Assembly (NCBI GenBank): GCA_004322215.1
Contig: SCSM01000007.1
Span: 124,001-188,000 of the forward strand
DNA from: Bacteroidota bacterium
GTDB lineage: Bacteria > Bacteroidota > Ignavibacteria > Kapaibacteriales > UBA2268
Direction of reading: 5' to 3'
DNA length: 64,000 bases
The position numbers and the translations under genes were made by a program. How positions within the stretch are numbered: the first letter of the stretch is position 1; every line of letters starts with the position of its first letter. The notes below the pieces were generated by a model. That model searched no databases and had not been told where the DNA came from. It worked only from the letters and a program-made list of their open reading frames with translations. This document shows, piece after piece, positions 17,703 through 27,480 of the stretch.

Positions 17703-18519
17703 CTGTAGTCATCCTTTCATTTTTATTATTAATAATATTTTTATCATATTCCTTTTTTTCGTTTGCTAACCAAACATTTAAATCTAGTTCCAATTCTTCA
17801 AGCGATTTTACTTCAATCCCATTTTTATTGCAGAAGTATTTTGACTTGAAGTGTAACTGGAATTTTTTTCGGACTGCAATATATTTTTCGGCTATTAAAG
17901 TTGCTTGGTCCCTTGATAATTCATGTTTATCGGAAAAATAATCTATAATTTCTTCCATTTGTGGAATAAATTTTATTTCCGGTGGTATAATTTCCTTCTT
18001 CCCTTCCTCTATAATACATTTACTTTCATTTCCTTTACAAACCAATACACTACTATATGTCGTAACTGGTTCTTGTAAAGGTAGTGGATTATTCGTCGAA
18101 GGCTCTTGGATGATTCCTTGATGATTCTCAGAATGGTTAAGTAATAATTTAAATTTATCTTCGTATTGCTTAATAACTTGATTTATGACATCTTGTGGTA
18201 TCTTGGAAACTTGTGGTTTATCAATTCTTTGATGTTCATTAAAAGTTCTGATTAATAAATAATCCGAATTTTTAAATTGGAAAGGTATAATAAAATTCTT
18301 TTCTTTTAATTCCTGAAGCCACGTTTGAACGTGATGTGACTTTACATCTTTTCTCCAAGCGAATATCTCTGATTTAAGATAATCGGAATCATCTCTTATA
18401 CAACCTGAATCATCAGCGAAATTCCATAAGGCTATATATAGTAAATTTGCTTGCATCGAGACTTTAGCAATATCCTCATCCTTCCAATGTTCAGGTTTTA
18501 TCGTTCTTATGCGAGCCAT
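17668..18519 (-). CDS. Phage-type replication protein (winged-helix N-domain)
   Basis: 283 residues. It opens with MARIRTIKPEHWKDEDIA, a signature common to phage and plasmid replication-organiser proteins. An N-terminal winged-helix-like domain (~1-115: LLYIALWNFADDSGCI, VQTWLQELKEKNFI, LLIRTFNEHQRIDKPQ) is followed by a variable linker and a helical C-terminal part with KKEYDKNI. In such elements the protein helps load the helicase at the origin. It lies three bases after the excisionase-like gene. No helicase or integrase gene is visible nearby, so the element is incomplete here. Confidence 0.7.
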   Translation of the reverse strand: MARIRTIKPEHWKDEDIAKVSMQANLLYIALWNFADDSGCIRDDSDYLKSEIFAWRKDVKSHHVQTWLQELKEKNFIIPFQFKNSDYLLIRTFNEHQRIDKPQVSKIPQDVINQVIKQYEDKFKLLLNHSENHQGIIQEPSTNNPLPLQEPVTTYSSVLVCKGNESKCIIEEGKKEIIPPEIKFIPQMEEIIDYFSDKHELSRDQATLIAEKYIAVRKKFQLHFKSKYFCNKNGIEVKSLEELELDLNVWLANEKKEYDKNIINNKNERMTTDENRKYLEKGS

Positions 18520-18522
18520 ACC

Positions 18523-18828
18523 TTACCTGTTTGAAAAATTTAATTTTTTCTGATTTTCTTCAAGAGTTTTAAAAACAATTTCCTCGTCAAAAATTATTTT
18601 TCGCCCTATTCTTACGTATGGTAAAATCCCCTGCTTCATGTGTTTCCAGAGTGTCGGTAAAGATATGTTGAGCTTTTCACACAATTGCTTACGAGTTAAA
18701 AAAATCTTTTGAGATTGTTCCGGCAATTGTTTACCAGTTAATTTTGTTAATTCGTGTTCATTTAGGGCCTCGCTTATAATTAGCTTCAGCTCTTCTATGT
18801 TTGGCATTGATGAATTTTGATTTTCCAT
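18523..18828 (-). CDS. HTH_17 / excisionase-family DNA-binding protein (101 aa)
   Basis: A MerR-like helix-turn-helix of the excisionase family occupies ~45-100 (LTRKQLCEKLNISLPTLWKHM, then PYVRIGRKIIFDEE). Such proteins act as Xis-type architectural factors or as regulators in integrative elements. ATG at 18828 has GAGGT upstream. The gene heads a three-gene overlapping run with the replication protein and the coiled-coil protein. Confidence 0.82.
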   Translation of the reverse strand: MENQNSSMPNIEELKLIISEALNEHELTKLTGKQLPEQSQKIFLTRKQLCEKLNISLPTLWKHMKQGILPYVRIGRKIIFDEEIVFKTLEENQKKLNFSNR

Positions 18829-18938
18829 AATTTTACCTCATTTTATATTAAATATTTTTGAGATAAAGACAAGAACAGTTTATAGATGTTTTAAGTCGAA
18901 ATGTGCATTTAAGTGTAGAAATGTGTATAAAATTGAAA

Positions 18939-19664
18939 TTAATTTATTAAACGAGATATAATATCAGTAATATCATCAATATAAGGATTAATAATATTGG
19001 CAATATTATAATTATTGAATTCATCAAAGTGTTTGTTTGCTCGGGTGAATTGGGTATTCAAATCGAATGATTTAATTGGCATACATTTAAATAAGAATTT
19101 ATCAGAAATAAGCCCCTTTAAAGCATTATCATTATATGGGCGAATTGATGTTTTATTTCTAAGATCCAAAATAATATTTACTAATTGTTGTAAATCTTCA
19201 TGCCAGCAGAATTTTTCTTCTTGCCAATGTCCGATTATAATATCAATCTTCCTTTTTTTCTCCGGTTCAGTATCAAACAATCCAATGGTTAATTTATTAA
19301 ATTCATCAACAATATTTTCATAACGCATAATCTCATCGGTTATTAAGACAATATAATTTTCACAATAACCGAGGGTTTCTTTAAAATAAATTGTCGTTTG
19401 TAACTTATCTTCAACCTTGTTGTTTTTATCAGAATAAAATTTTATCTTTTCAATATATTGATTTCTTAAATTTTGAGCAGTTTTATATTCTGTGATTAGA
19501 TAATTCAATTTGTCTTTAGGCTCATTGAATCCTCCAATTTCCTTTTTCAATTCTTGCCACATTGTTGAGAATGCCTGATTATGCTTCTCGTACTTGTTAG
19601 TGAAATGATTATATATTTCAAATGTTGGGCCACCAATCATATATCCTTCGTATTCAGTTAACAT
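18939..19664 (-). CDS. Hypothetical helical protein (241 aa)
   Basis: A soluble, mostly helical protein with charged helices (NLRNQYIEKIKFYSDKNNK) and a C-terminal part with short hydrophobic turns. The motif EEKFCWHEDLQQLVNIILDL is consistent with phage or conjugative-element proteins of unknown function seen in Bacteroidota, but I do not recognise a family. The ribosome site is weak (AAAGAAA). It lies 110 bases upstream of the excisionase-like gene. Confidence 0.65.
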   Translation of the reverse strand: MLTEYEGYMIGGPTFEIYNHFTNKYEKHNQAFSTMWQELKKEIGGFNEPKDKLNYLITEYKTAQNLRNQYIEKIKFYSDKNNKVEDKLQTTIYFKETLGYCENYIVLITDEIMRYENIVDEFNKLTIGLFDTEPEKKRKIDIIIGHWQEEKFCWHEDLQQLVNIILDLRNKTSIRPYNDNALKGLISDKFLFKCMPIKSFDLNTQFTRANKHFDEFNNYNIANIINPYIDDITDIISRLIN

Positions 19665-19863
19665 TTTCTTTTTATCAATCTAAGTATTTTAAGATAAAAT
19701 TAAAAAAATAATTTATCTCCACTTTAAAAATTATAACTTCAACTGTTTTGTCTTAATATTACTTGATTTTACAGTTTGGAAATATTATATTTGTTTTTGG
19801 GTTATAAATATTTATAGTTAATTAAATTTACATCCCTTTAATTTCATTCAGAGGATACGAGTA

Positions 19864-19980
19864 ATGAGTACAGACCTTAATTTTATTAAAAAGAAAAAGG
19901 TTAGAACTTATAGGAATAGTTCAGATTACTATTTATTGATTCAAAAATATACATGTCAATTGTTATTTAATGGAAATTGA
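19864..19980 (+). CDS. Possible 38-residue leader peptide
   Basis: A short ATG frame behind AGAGGATA, reading MSTDLNFIKKKKVRTYRN and ending 26 bases before the helicase start. It could be a small leader gene of the defence-type operon, or the remnant of a longer DNA-binding protein. Basic composition; no family. Its reality is uncertain. Confidence 0.3.
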   Translation: MSTDLNFIKKKKVRTYRNSSDYYLLIQKYTCQLLFNGN

Positions 19981-20006
19981 ATTATAATATTATAAATTGA
20001 ATTGTT

Positions 20007-23000
20007 ATGGAAATTAATAAAATCAAACCCAATGTTATTCTTAAGAGTACGATATTTCCTGAAGAGGTTCAAGTTATCACCACAATTTCTTTAGGAGCCA
20101 AATTCAAACTTGTTGGCAAGGGATTAAAATCCAGTAAATTATATGAACCTATTATTGACAATGAGCTTTTAACCAAAATTGAAATAATCCATGATATTGA
20201 GCATTTTGATGGAGACCCGAATAAATTACGTTTGGTTGTGGAAGCTTTAAGACTTGGACTTGCCTATGAATATGATCCTTACTTTAGTTTATCAATAGCA
20301 CGAGTTGACCCACTACCACATCAACTCGAAGCAGTTTATGATTATTTTCTAAAGCTACCAAGAATAAGGTTTCTTCTTGCTGATGACCCAGGTTCCGGTA
20401 AAACAATAATGGCTGGATTACTGATAAAAGAACTAAAAATTCGTGGTCTTATTGATAGAGTTTTGATTGTTGCTCCTGCTAATTTAACATTTCAATGGCA
20501 GAGAGAATTAAAAGATAAATTCAGAGAAAAATTCGATATAATAAGAGGTGATGTTCTCAGGTCAAATTACGGCTCAAATCCTTGGCAGGAACATAATCAA
20601 GTTCTCACATCAATTTCTTGGATTTCAAGAGTCGAGGATGCAAATGAAAGTTTAATGCGAAGTAATTGGGATTTAATCATTGTTGATGAAGCACATAAAA
20701 TGAGTACTTATAGTTCCGACAGAACTACATTAGCTTATGACCTTGGTAAAAGATTATCTGAATTAACTGATCATTATTTGTTAATGACAGCCACGCCACA
20801 TAAAGGAGACCCGGAAAACTTCAGATTGTTCCTTGAATTATTAGATAAAGATGTTTATGGCGATGTTAAAAGTATTGACGAAGCTATGAATAAAAGAGAA
20901 GCACCATTCTATTTAAGAAGGGTAAAAGAAGCACTTGTCTCATTCCCGGATCCTGAAACCGGAGAAGTAAAACAATTATTTACAAAAAGAAATGTTAGTA
21001 CTGCAAAATTCACCCTTACACCTGATGAGATAGATTTTTATGACGATTTGACTACCTATGTCGAAGACCAATCAATAAAAGCATCAACTGATGATTCTGC
21101 TCGTGGGAGGGCTCTCGGTTTTACTATGGCTATGTTGCAACGTAGATTTGCTTCCAGTACCTACGCTGTTCGACGTTCATTGGAGAGAATGAAAGAAAAA
21201 CGTGAAGACATTCTTGCTGACCCGGATGGGTATCGTCAAACTTTGATGAAGAAAAAATACCCTGAAGATTTTGATGATTTGACTGAAGAAGAACAACTCG
21301 AAATAATGAATCAGCTTGAGGAGCTTGTTGCTTCAATTGACCCCAATCAATTAAAGGAAGAAATAACGATAATAAGTAGATTAGTTGATAAAGCTAAAAT
21401 TATTGAACAAAAAGAAATAGAAACAAAATTGGTAAAACTGAGAGAGGTTATTACTGAGAAGGGTGTTTTGAGCGATCCAAGCATGAAACTTCTGATATTT
21501 ACCGAACACAAAGACACTCTTGATTATTTATGTGGTGATGGTAAAGATGGAAGACCTTATGGAAAGTTAATAGATTGGGGATTAAATGTCACTAAGATTC
21601 ATGGTGGAATGAAAATAGGCGATAGAGATACACCAAACACAAGAATATTTGCTGAAAGGGATTTTAAGGAAAATGCTCAGATATTAGTTGCTACAGAAGC
21701 CGCCGGGGAAGGAATAAATCTTCAATTCTGTTGGTTTATGATAAATTATGATATTCCCTGGAATCCTGTTAGGCTTGAACAAAGGATGGGGCGTATTCAT
21801 CGGTACGGTCAGGAAAAGGATTGTTTGATAATCAATTTCGTTTCTACAAATACCAGAGAAGGAAGAGTTTTAGACAAGCTATTTGAAAGAATCAAAGAAA
21901 TCGAAATAGCACTTGATCCAAAACAAAATGGTACTGTCTTTAATGTTCTAGGTGATGTTTTCCCATCAAATCTTCTCGAAAAAATGTTAAGGGATATGTA
22001 TGCCAAAAATAACATGACAGAACAACTTATCAAAGAACGAATCGTTGATAATATTGATATTGAAAAATTTAAAAAAATTACTAATTCCACTCTAGAAGGA
22101 TTAGCAAAACGTGAATTAAACTTATCGGCTATTGTAGGAAAAGCCTCTGAAGCAAAGGAAAGGAGATTAGTTCCTGAAGTAATCGAAGATTTCTTTATTT
22201 CGGCTTCAAAATATAATAGTATTTCTACAAAAGGAGCAAAATCCGATAATCATATTTACAGGATTGGTAGAGTACCACGAAACCTATGGACTATCGGTGA
22301 ACAACTGGAAATGAAGTATGGTAAATTAGGCAAGGAATATTCAAAAATAACTTTTGATAAAAAGTATTTGCCCGAAGACCCTACACTTGAGTGGGTAACA
22401 CCCGGACATCCCCTTTTTGAGACTGTTAGGGAAGATGTTGTTCAAAAGTTTACTGAAGAACTTAGAAATGGTGCTGTGTTTTACGATATTCATAAAAAAG
22501 AACCTGCAAGATTAGATGTTTTTACTGCATCAATACATGATGGACGAGGCAATGTTCTTCAAAGAAGATTGTTTGTTGCTGAAACATCAATTAACGGTGA
22601 TATATCAGTTAAGCAACCCACAATATTTCTTGATATTATTCCTGCAAAAGAAGAATCAAACTTGCCTGATGATAGCTTATTGCCCGATAAAAACAGTGTT
22701 GAACAATTTCTAATCGAAAATCCTCTCAAATCGTTACTAGAAGAGATAACTGCTAATCGTGAAAAAGAAATTGTAATCATAAAAAACCATGTCCAAATCA
22801 GCTTAAATGAGCTTATAAATTGTGAGAATATTCGTTTCGCTGAACTTTATGAAAGAATTGAAAAAGGTGATTCGAGTGCTGGGACCAAGCAAGCATTAAG
22901 CAACTCTGAAGATAAACTTGAAGTTCTTAATCATCGCCTTGAAAAAAGATTATCTGAATTAGAAATGGAAAGGAACTGTACAATATCTGATGTTCAACAT

Positions 23001-23453
23001 ATAGGCAGAGCTTGGATACTTCCACACCCGGAGAGACAAACTCCTGAAATTCAAAATATGGTTCGTGATGATGAAATCGAAAAATTTGCAATTGATTTCG
23101 TTATTAAATATGAGGAACAGCGTGGCTGGGAAGTCAAGAGTGTAGAGAAAGAAAACCGAGGTTTCGATTTAATATCAAGGCGACCTCATCCGGAAGATCC
23201 ACAGACAGCTATAGAAGTAAGATTCATTGAGGTAAAAGGAAGGTCTGGTATTGGTGATATAGCAGTAACTTCTAACGAATATAAAACAGCAGAAAGGCTT
23301 GGCAAAGATTACTGGCTTTATGTAGTGTTCAATTGTGCCGGCAAACCTGAGCTTAAAATTATTCAAAACCCGGCACGACTTGGTTGGAATCCAATAATTA
23401 AAATAGAACATTATTCAATTAATGCCGACAAAGTTCTTAAAGCATCGGTATAA
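20007..23453 (+). CDS. SNF2-family helicase with C-terminal DUF3883
   Basis: 1148 residues. The helicase core has Walker A (DDPGSGKTIMAG, about residue 126), DEAH (IVDEAHKM, about 226), the TATPHKGD motif III and QRMGRIHRYGQ motif VI (about 590). Residues ~1040-1130 form a DUF3883 domain with a nuclease-like FDLI...FIEVKGR signature. The architecture matches DrmD of class 1 DISARM and the BrxHII helicase of type 3 BREX, both translocases that act on foreign DNA. It is first in the operon; the methyltransferase starts ten bases after its stop. I assign no gene symbol because the rest of either system is absent. Confidence 0.92.
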   Translation: MEINKIKPNVILKSTIFPEEVQVITTISLGAKFKLVGKGLKSSKLYEPIIDNELLTKIEIIHDIEHFDGDPNKLRLVVEALRLGLAYEYDPYFSLSIARVDPLPHQLEAVYDYFLKLPRIRFLLADDPGSGKTIMAGLLIKELKIRGLIDRVLIVAPANLTFQWQRELKDKFREKFDIIRGDVLRSNYGSNPWQEHNQVLTSISWISRVEDANESLMRSNWDLIIVDEAHKMSTYSSDRTTLAYDLGKRLSELTDHYLLMTATPHKGDPENFRLFLELLDKDVYGDVKSIDEAMNKREAPFYLRRVKEALVSFPDPETGEVKQLFTKRNVSTAKFTLTPDEIDFYDDLTTYVEDQSIKASTDDSARGRALGFTMAMLQRRFASSTYAVRRSLERMKEKREDILADPDGYRQTLMKKKYPEDFDDLTEEEQLEIMNQLEELVASIDPNQLKEEITIISRLVDKAKIIEQKEIETKLVKLREVITEKGVLSDPSMKLLIFTEHKDTLDYLCGDGKDGRPYGKLIDWGLNVTKIHGGMKIGDRDTPNTRIFAERDFKENAQILVATEAAGEGINLQFCWFMINYDIPWNPVRLEQRMGRIHRYGQEKDCLIINFVSTNTREGRVLDKLFERIKEIEIALDPKQNGTVFNVLGDVFPSNLLEKMLRDMYAKNNMTEQLIKERIVDNIDIEKFKKITNSTLEGLAKRELNLSAIVGKASEAKERRLVPEVIEDFFISASKYNSISTKGAKSDNHIYRIGRVPRNLWTIGEQLEMKYGKLGKEYSKITFDKKYLPEDPTLEWVTPGHPLFETVREDVVQKFTEELRNGAVFYDIHKKEPARLDVFTASIHDGRGNVLQRRLFVAETSINGDISVKQPTIFLDIIPAKEESNLPDDSLLPDKNSVEQFLIENPLKSLLEEITANREKEIVIIKNHVQISLNELINCENIRFAELYERIEKGDSSAGTKQALSNSEDKLEVLNHRLEKRLSELEMERNCTISDVQHIGRAWILPHPERQTPEIQNMVRDDEIEKFAIDFVIKYEEQRGWEVKSVEKENRGFDLISRRPHPEDPQTAIEVRFIEVKGRSGIGDIAVTSNEYKTAERLGKDYWLYVVFNCAGKPELKIIQNPARLGWNPIIKIEHYSINADKVLKASV

Positions 23454-23463
23454 CGGAAAGATT

Positions 23464-26400
23464 ATGAAATATCCAAAACGACTCATTGAAGTAGATTTAC
23501 CTATAAAGAGAATATCGGCTCATGCCCGTAGAGAAAAGTCAATCAGGCATGGACATATCTCAACTTTACATATTTGGTGGGCCCGCCGTCCTCTTGCTGC
23601 CTGTCGTGCTGTTTTGTGTGCATCTCTCTGGATTGACCCGGTTGATGAATTATGCCCACAAAAATTTCGTGATGATGCTACTAATTTGATAAATGCTTTT
23701 GCTAAAAAAGCAGCATCCGAAATAGATTTGAGAGAGCATTGTTCTGAGGATATTTGGGCTAAGTGGAATGCTGTTGCAAAAAACAAATTAGATTCAAAAA
23801 ATCCGACTCATCTGAATATACTTCGTTTTGCTCTACTTGATTTTATTGCGGACTTTGCCAATTGGGATAATTCAACTCAAAAAGACTACCTTGAAACTGC
23901 AAGAGCTTTAACACAATCCTCACACGAAGCATTGGGAGGACTTCCCGGTACTCGTCCTCTTGTAGTTGACCCTTTTGCAGGTGGAGGTTCGATTCCCTTG
24001 GAGGCACTGCGTGTCGGTGGGGATGCCTTTGCTTCGGATTTGAATCCTGTGGCTGTTCTGCTTAATAAAGTAGTATTGGAATATATACCGAAATACGGAC
24101 AAAAACTTGCTGACGAAGTTCGCAAATGGGGAAATTGGATAAAAGAACAAGCTGAAAAAGAGCTTGGCGAGTTTTATCCAAAAGATGAAGACGGCTCTAC
24201 ACCTATTGCCTATCTTTGGGCAAGGACAATAAAATGTGAAGGTCCCGGTTGCGGTGCTGAAGTACCTTTAATGCGTTCTTTATGGTTAGTAAAGAAAAGT
24301 AATAAATCTGTTGCTTTGCAAATTATACCAAATCCCAAAGAAAAAAAAGTTGATTTTGAAATAATAAAGAAAGACGGAAAAAAATGGATTAAACAGGACA
24401 ATCCCGAAATTGAGGTAAAAAATCCAAGTTTTGAAGGGACAGTAAAAAGGGGATCTACTACTTGTCCTTGCTGTGGATTTACAACACCTGTTACATCAGC
24501 AAGAACGCAACTTAGAGGAAGAAAAGGGGGAACAGATGATGCAAGAATGTATACTGTTGTTTTAATTGAGAACGACTCTTTGAACAAAAAATACAGACTG
24601 CCAAATCCTAAAGATATTATTTCAATTATTCATTCTAAGAAAAAGATTATATCAATTCAAAATGATGAATCAAATTCTTTATCAATAAGTAAAATCCCTA
24701 ATGAACCTCTTCTGTCAGATGGGGCTCTTGGATTTAGGGTGCAAAAATATGGTATTACAAAATGGTGTGACTTATTTATGTCAAGGCAATTACTAGCATT
24801 AATTTATTATTCCAATTATTTTCATAAAGTATCAGTATTAACACATATAAATGAATTGAACATTATTTTATTAGCATTGGGTAAGATTTCTCAAAATATG
24901 TCATCTGTAACAAGGTGGCGTTCAGATGTTGAAAGAACAGAAGGAGCATTTAGTATGCAAACTCTTCAAATGGTCTGGGATTTTGCAGAAGTTAATCCAT
25001 TATATGAAAATTATCCTATAAATCAAATTAATTTAATTGAAAAAATTATCGAACATATCAATGCTTCTAATATCTTTCCTGGAAATGCTGAAATGATGGA
25101 TGCATCTCAAAACAAATTACCAGATGATAGTGTGTCATACTTTTTTACAGATCCGCCTTATTATGATGCAATTTCTTATGCTGATTTATCTGATTTTTTT
25201 TATATATGGTTACGACGTGGTACCGAAAACCTATTAACTAATATTTTTAAGGATGATTTAACCCCAAAGGTTCAACAAGCCATAATGAATAAGTATGAAT
25301 TGGATGAAAATAATAATAAAAAAGATGCAAAAAATTATGAAAATAAAATGCAATCTGCTTTTAATAATTCAAGACGTATTTTAATCCCACATGGCATAGC
25401 AACAATTGTATTTGCTCATAAAAGTACTTCTGGTTGGGAAAATCTTATTGAAGCAACATTAAAAGCAGGATGGGTTATAACTGGATCATGGCCTATTGAT
25501 ACTGAAATGTCATCACGCATGAGGGCAATGGATTCTGCTGCTCTTGCTTCTTCTGTACATTTAGTTTGTCGTCCACGTGAAAATGAAGATGGTAGCGTTA
25601 CAGAAGAAATTGGAGACTGGCGAGAAGTATTAACAGAATTACCAAAACGAATTGCAGATTGGATGCCACGACTTGCAAGTGAAGGTGTTGTAGGAGCAGA
25701 TGCTATATTTGCATGTATAGGTCCAGCTTTGGAAATTTTTTCAAGGTATTCAAAAGTTGAAAAAACAAATGGTGATGTTGTAACTTTACGTGAATACCTT
25801 GAACAAGTTTGGGCGGCAGTTGCCAAAGAAGCATTAAAGTTGATTCTCAAAGATTCCGATTCATTGGGATTTGAAGAAGACGCCAGACTGACTGCTATTT
25901 GGCTTTGGACTTTATCAACTAACGGAAATGGTAAAAGCAAAGATAATGAAGATGAAGAAGTCCAAGATGAAGATGATGAAGAGTCAAAACCCAAAGGCAA
26001 ATTATCGGGTTTCTTGCTTGAGTACGATGCGGCAAGAAAAATTGCACAAGGACTTGGAGCTCATTTAGAAAAATTAAGTCATTTGGTCGAAGTAAAAGGA
26101 GATAAAGCAAGGTTGTTACCTGTATCCGAAAGAATGAAATATCTGTTTGGCAAAGATAATCAGGCTCTCCAAGCCAAACCCCAAAAAAAAGAAGTACAGT
26201 CGAATCTGTTCAAGGAAATGGACGAAGTTATGAAGCAAGAATACAAAATAGAAATAGATACCGGAGATTCGGGTTTTACTGCCGGGAAAACTGTTTTGGA
26301 TAAAGTACATCAATCAATGCTCTTATTTGCTTCAGGAAGAACCGAAGCATTGAAACGGATGCTGATTGAAGAAGGTGTAGGCAGAGACACACGCTATTGG

Positions 26401-26499
26401 AAGCTTGCTCAATCGCTATCTGCATTATATCCTTCAACCACCGATGAAAAACGTTGGGTGGATGGCGTTTTGGCAAAAAAGAAAGGTTTTGGGTTTTGA
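23464..26499 (+). CDS. DUF1156 adenine-specific DNA methyltransferase
   Basis: 1011 residues. I start at the ATG at 23464 (MKYPKRLIEVDLPI) because GGAAAG lies between it and the helicase stop; an upstream ATG at 23422 would overlap the helicase. DUF1156 is at the N-terminus (HARREKSIRHGH, WWARRPLAACRA). SAM motif I is DPFAGGGS at about residue 170, and the catalytic DPPY is at about 563. A Zn-ribbon-like pair (CEGPGCG, CPCCGF) lies at ~258-340. DrmMI and PglXI of defence systems share this family; modification of host DNA would mark self. The sequence is complete and the key residues are present. Confidence 0.92.
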   Translation: MKYPKRLIEVDLPIKRISAHARREKSIRHGHISTLHIWWARRPLAACRAVLCASLWIDPVDELCPQKFRDDATNLINAFAKKAASEIDLREHCSEDIWAKWNAVAKNKLDSKNPTHLNILRFALLDFIADFANWDNSTQKDYLETARALTQSSHEALGGLPGTRPLVVDPFAGGGSIPLEALRVGGDAFASDLNPVAVLLNKVVLEYIPKYGQKLADEVRKWGNWIKEQAEKELGEFYPKDEDGSTPIAYLWARTIKCEGPGCGAEVPLMRSLWLVKKSNKSVALQIIPNPKEKKVDFEIIKKDGKKWIKQDNPEIEVKNPSFEGTVKRGSTTCPCCGFTTPVTSARTQLRGRKGGTDDARMYTVVLIENDSLNKKYRLPNPKDIISIIHSKKKIISIQNDESNSLSISKIPNEPLLSDGALGFRVQKYGITKWCDLFMSRQLLALIYYSNYFHKVSVLTHINELNIILLALGKISQNMSSVTRWRSDVERTEGAFSMQTLQMVWDFAEVNPLYENYPINQINLIEKIIEHINASNIFPGNAEMMDASQNKLPDDSVSYFFTDPPYYDAISYADLSDFFYIWLRRGTENLLTNIFKDDLTPKVQQAIMNKYELDENNNKKDAKNYENKMQSAFNNSRRILIPHGIATIVFAHKSTSGWENLIEATLKAGWVITGSWPIDTEMSSRMRAMDSAALASSVHLVCRPRENEDGSVTEEIGDWREVLTELPKRIADWMPRLASEGVVGADAIFACIGPALEIFSRYSKVEKTNGDVVTLREYLEQVWAAVAKEALKLILKDSDSLGFEEDARLTAIWLWTLSTNGNGKSKDNEDEEVQDEDDEESKPKGKLSGFLLEYDAARKIAQGLGAHLEKLSHLVEVKGDKARLLPVSERMKYLFGKDNQALQAKPQKKEVQSNLFKEMDEVMKQEYKIEIDTGDSGFTAGKTVLDKVHQSMLLFASGRTEALKRMLIEEGVGRDTRYWKLAQSLSALYPSTTDEKRWVDGVLAKKKGFGF

Positions 26500-26522
26500 A
26501 TTATATATATTGAGGTATAAAA

Positions 26523-27212
26523 ATGAAAAAGTCATTATTCTTAATAGTTATTCTTATTAACACTACCAATTTTTGTATTAGTCAGAATTGGGGTAATGTA
26601 AATGTTTTCTTTTATAATCAAGAACCCTCTGATTACGCTTTGCAAATATTTAATAAAGTATTAGCTTCAAGTGATTATGAAGGACCGGATATAACATTAA
26701 AAGCTAATTATTATATACCAAATGCAATGGCTATTTCAGAACCTATTTTTCAAGCTGTATGGAATGGTTATATAATGGTTAATCAATTTAATGGGTATAA
26801 GAGATATATGTTATACAATCCAAATTTTATGACTCAGATTCAATTCGGGTGTGGTAATGAATTTGTAGCTTTAAGTATATTCGCACATGAATTGGGACAT
26901 CATAAATACAATCATTGTGATAACTCACAAGATCCATGGTTAGTGTTTAAACATCCATGGCAAAAAGAATGGGAATCTGACTATTATAGTGGTTTTATAC
27001 TTGCAAAATTAGGGGCTGATAGTAGCGATTTACAAATTTCTCAAAGATTAATGTTTAGTATGTGGGGTTCTTTAACCCATCCTAATACAGTTACCAGAAT
27101 TCAGAAAATCTCAGAAGGATATCGAGATGGTGGAGGTATAGATAATATTCAAACTGGATTAATGAATATTTACAAACAGATAATGAATGATTTTACAAAA
27201 TGGCACCAATGA
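26523..27212 (+). CDS. Exported M48-like zinc metallopeptidase
   Basis: 229 residues with a signal peptide (SLFLIVILINTTNFCISQ). The zinc motif HELGHH lies at about residue 124, and EWESDYYSG downstream fits the ExxxD third-ligand region of gluzincin peptidases. It is therefore probably a secreted peptidase, unlike the cytoplasmic proteins on both sides. ATG at 26523 follows GAGGT, 23 bases after the methyltransferase. Its presence inside a defence-type operon is unexpected and may mark an insertion. Confidence 0.82.
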   Translation: MKKSLFLIVILINTTNFCISQNWGNVNVFFYNQEPSDYALQIFNKVLASSDYEGPDITLKANYYIPNAMAISEPIFQAVWNGYIMVNQFNGYKRYMLYNPNFMTQIQFGCGNEFVALSIFAHELGHHKYNHCDNSQDPWLVFKHPWQKEWESDYYSGFILAKLGADSSDLQISQRLMFSMWGSLTHPNTVTRIQKISEGYRDGGGIDNIQTGLMNIYKQIMNDFTKWHQ

Positions 27213-27305
27213 ATTATTAAAATGATATTTAATTATCGGGAAAAGACTTTATATGAGATATTTTTTTATTGGAACTTGCACAAAATTTGACTGTATTTTT
27301 TTTAT

Positions 27306-27372
27306 CACTGATGAAAAACGTTGTGTGGATGGTGTGTTAGCAAAAAATGAAAGGATTTGGGTTATTAAATTC
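27306..27372 (+). pseudogene. Degraded copy of the DUF1156 gene 3' end
   Basis: About 65 bases that closely match the last codons of the methyltransferase gene (26437-26503), including the stretch GATGAAAAACGTTG. One inserted T and several substitutions break the frame; the original reads DEKRWVDGVLAKKKGFGF. It lies 93 bases after the metallopeptidase gene. It shows that the DNA between carries a partial duplication of the methyltransferase tail. Confidence 0.75.
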
Positions 27373-27480
27373 ATATTACTAATGGATTAATCGTAAGTTA
27401 AGTATAAATTGTTTCATTTAATATTATAAATAGAAATTTTAATAAGTAATTATGTTGTATAAAATTATAGGAGTTATTTT

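Noticed and set aside
26523-27212. Metallopeptidase as a core defence subunit
   Set aside because: It carries a signal peptide and is followed by a repeat of the methyltransferase end, so insertion of unrelated cargo is more likely.
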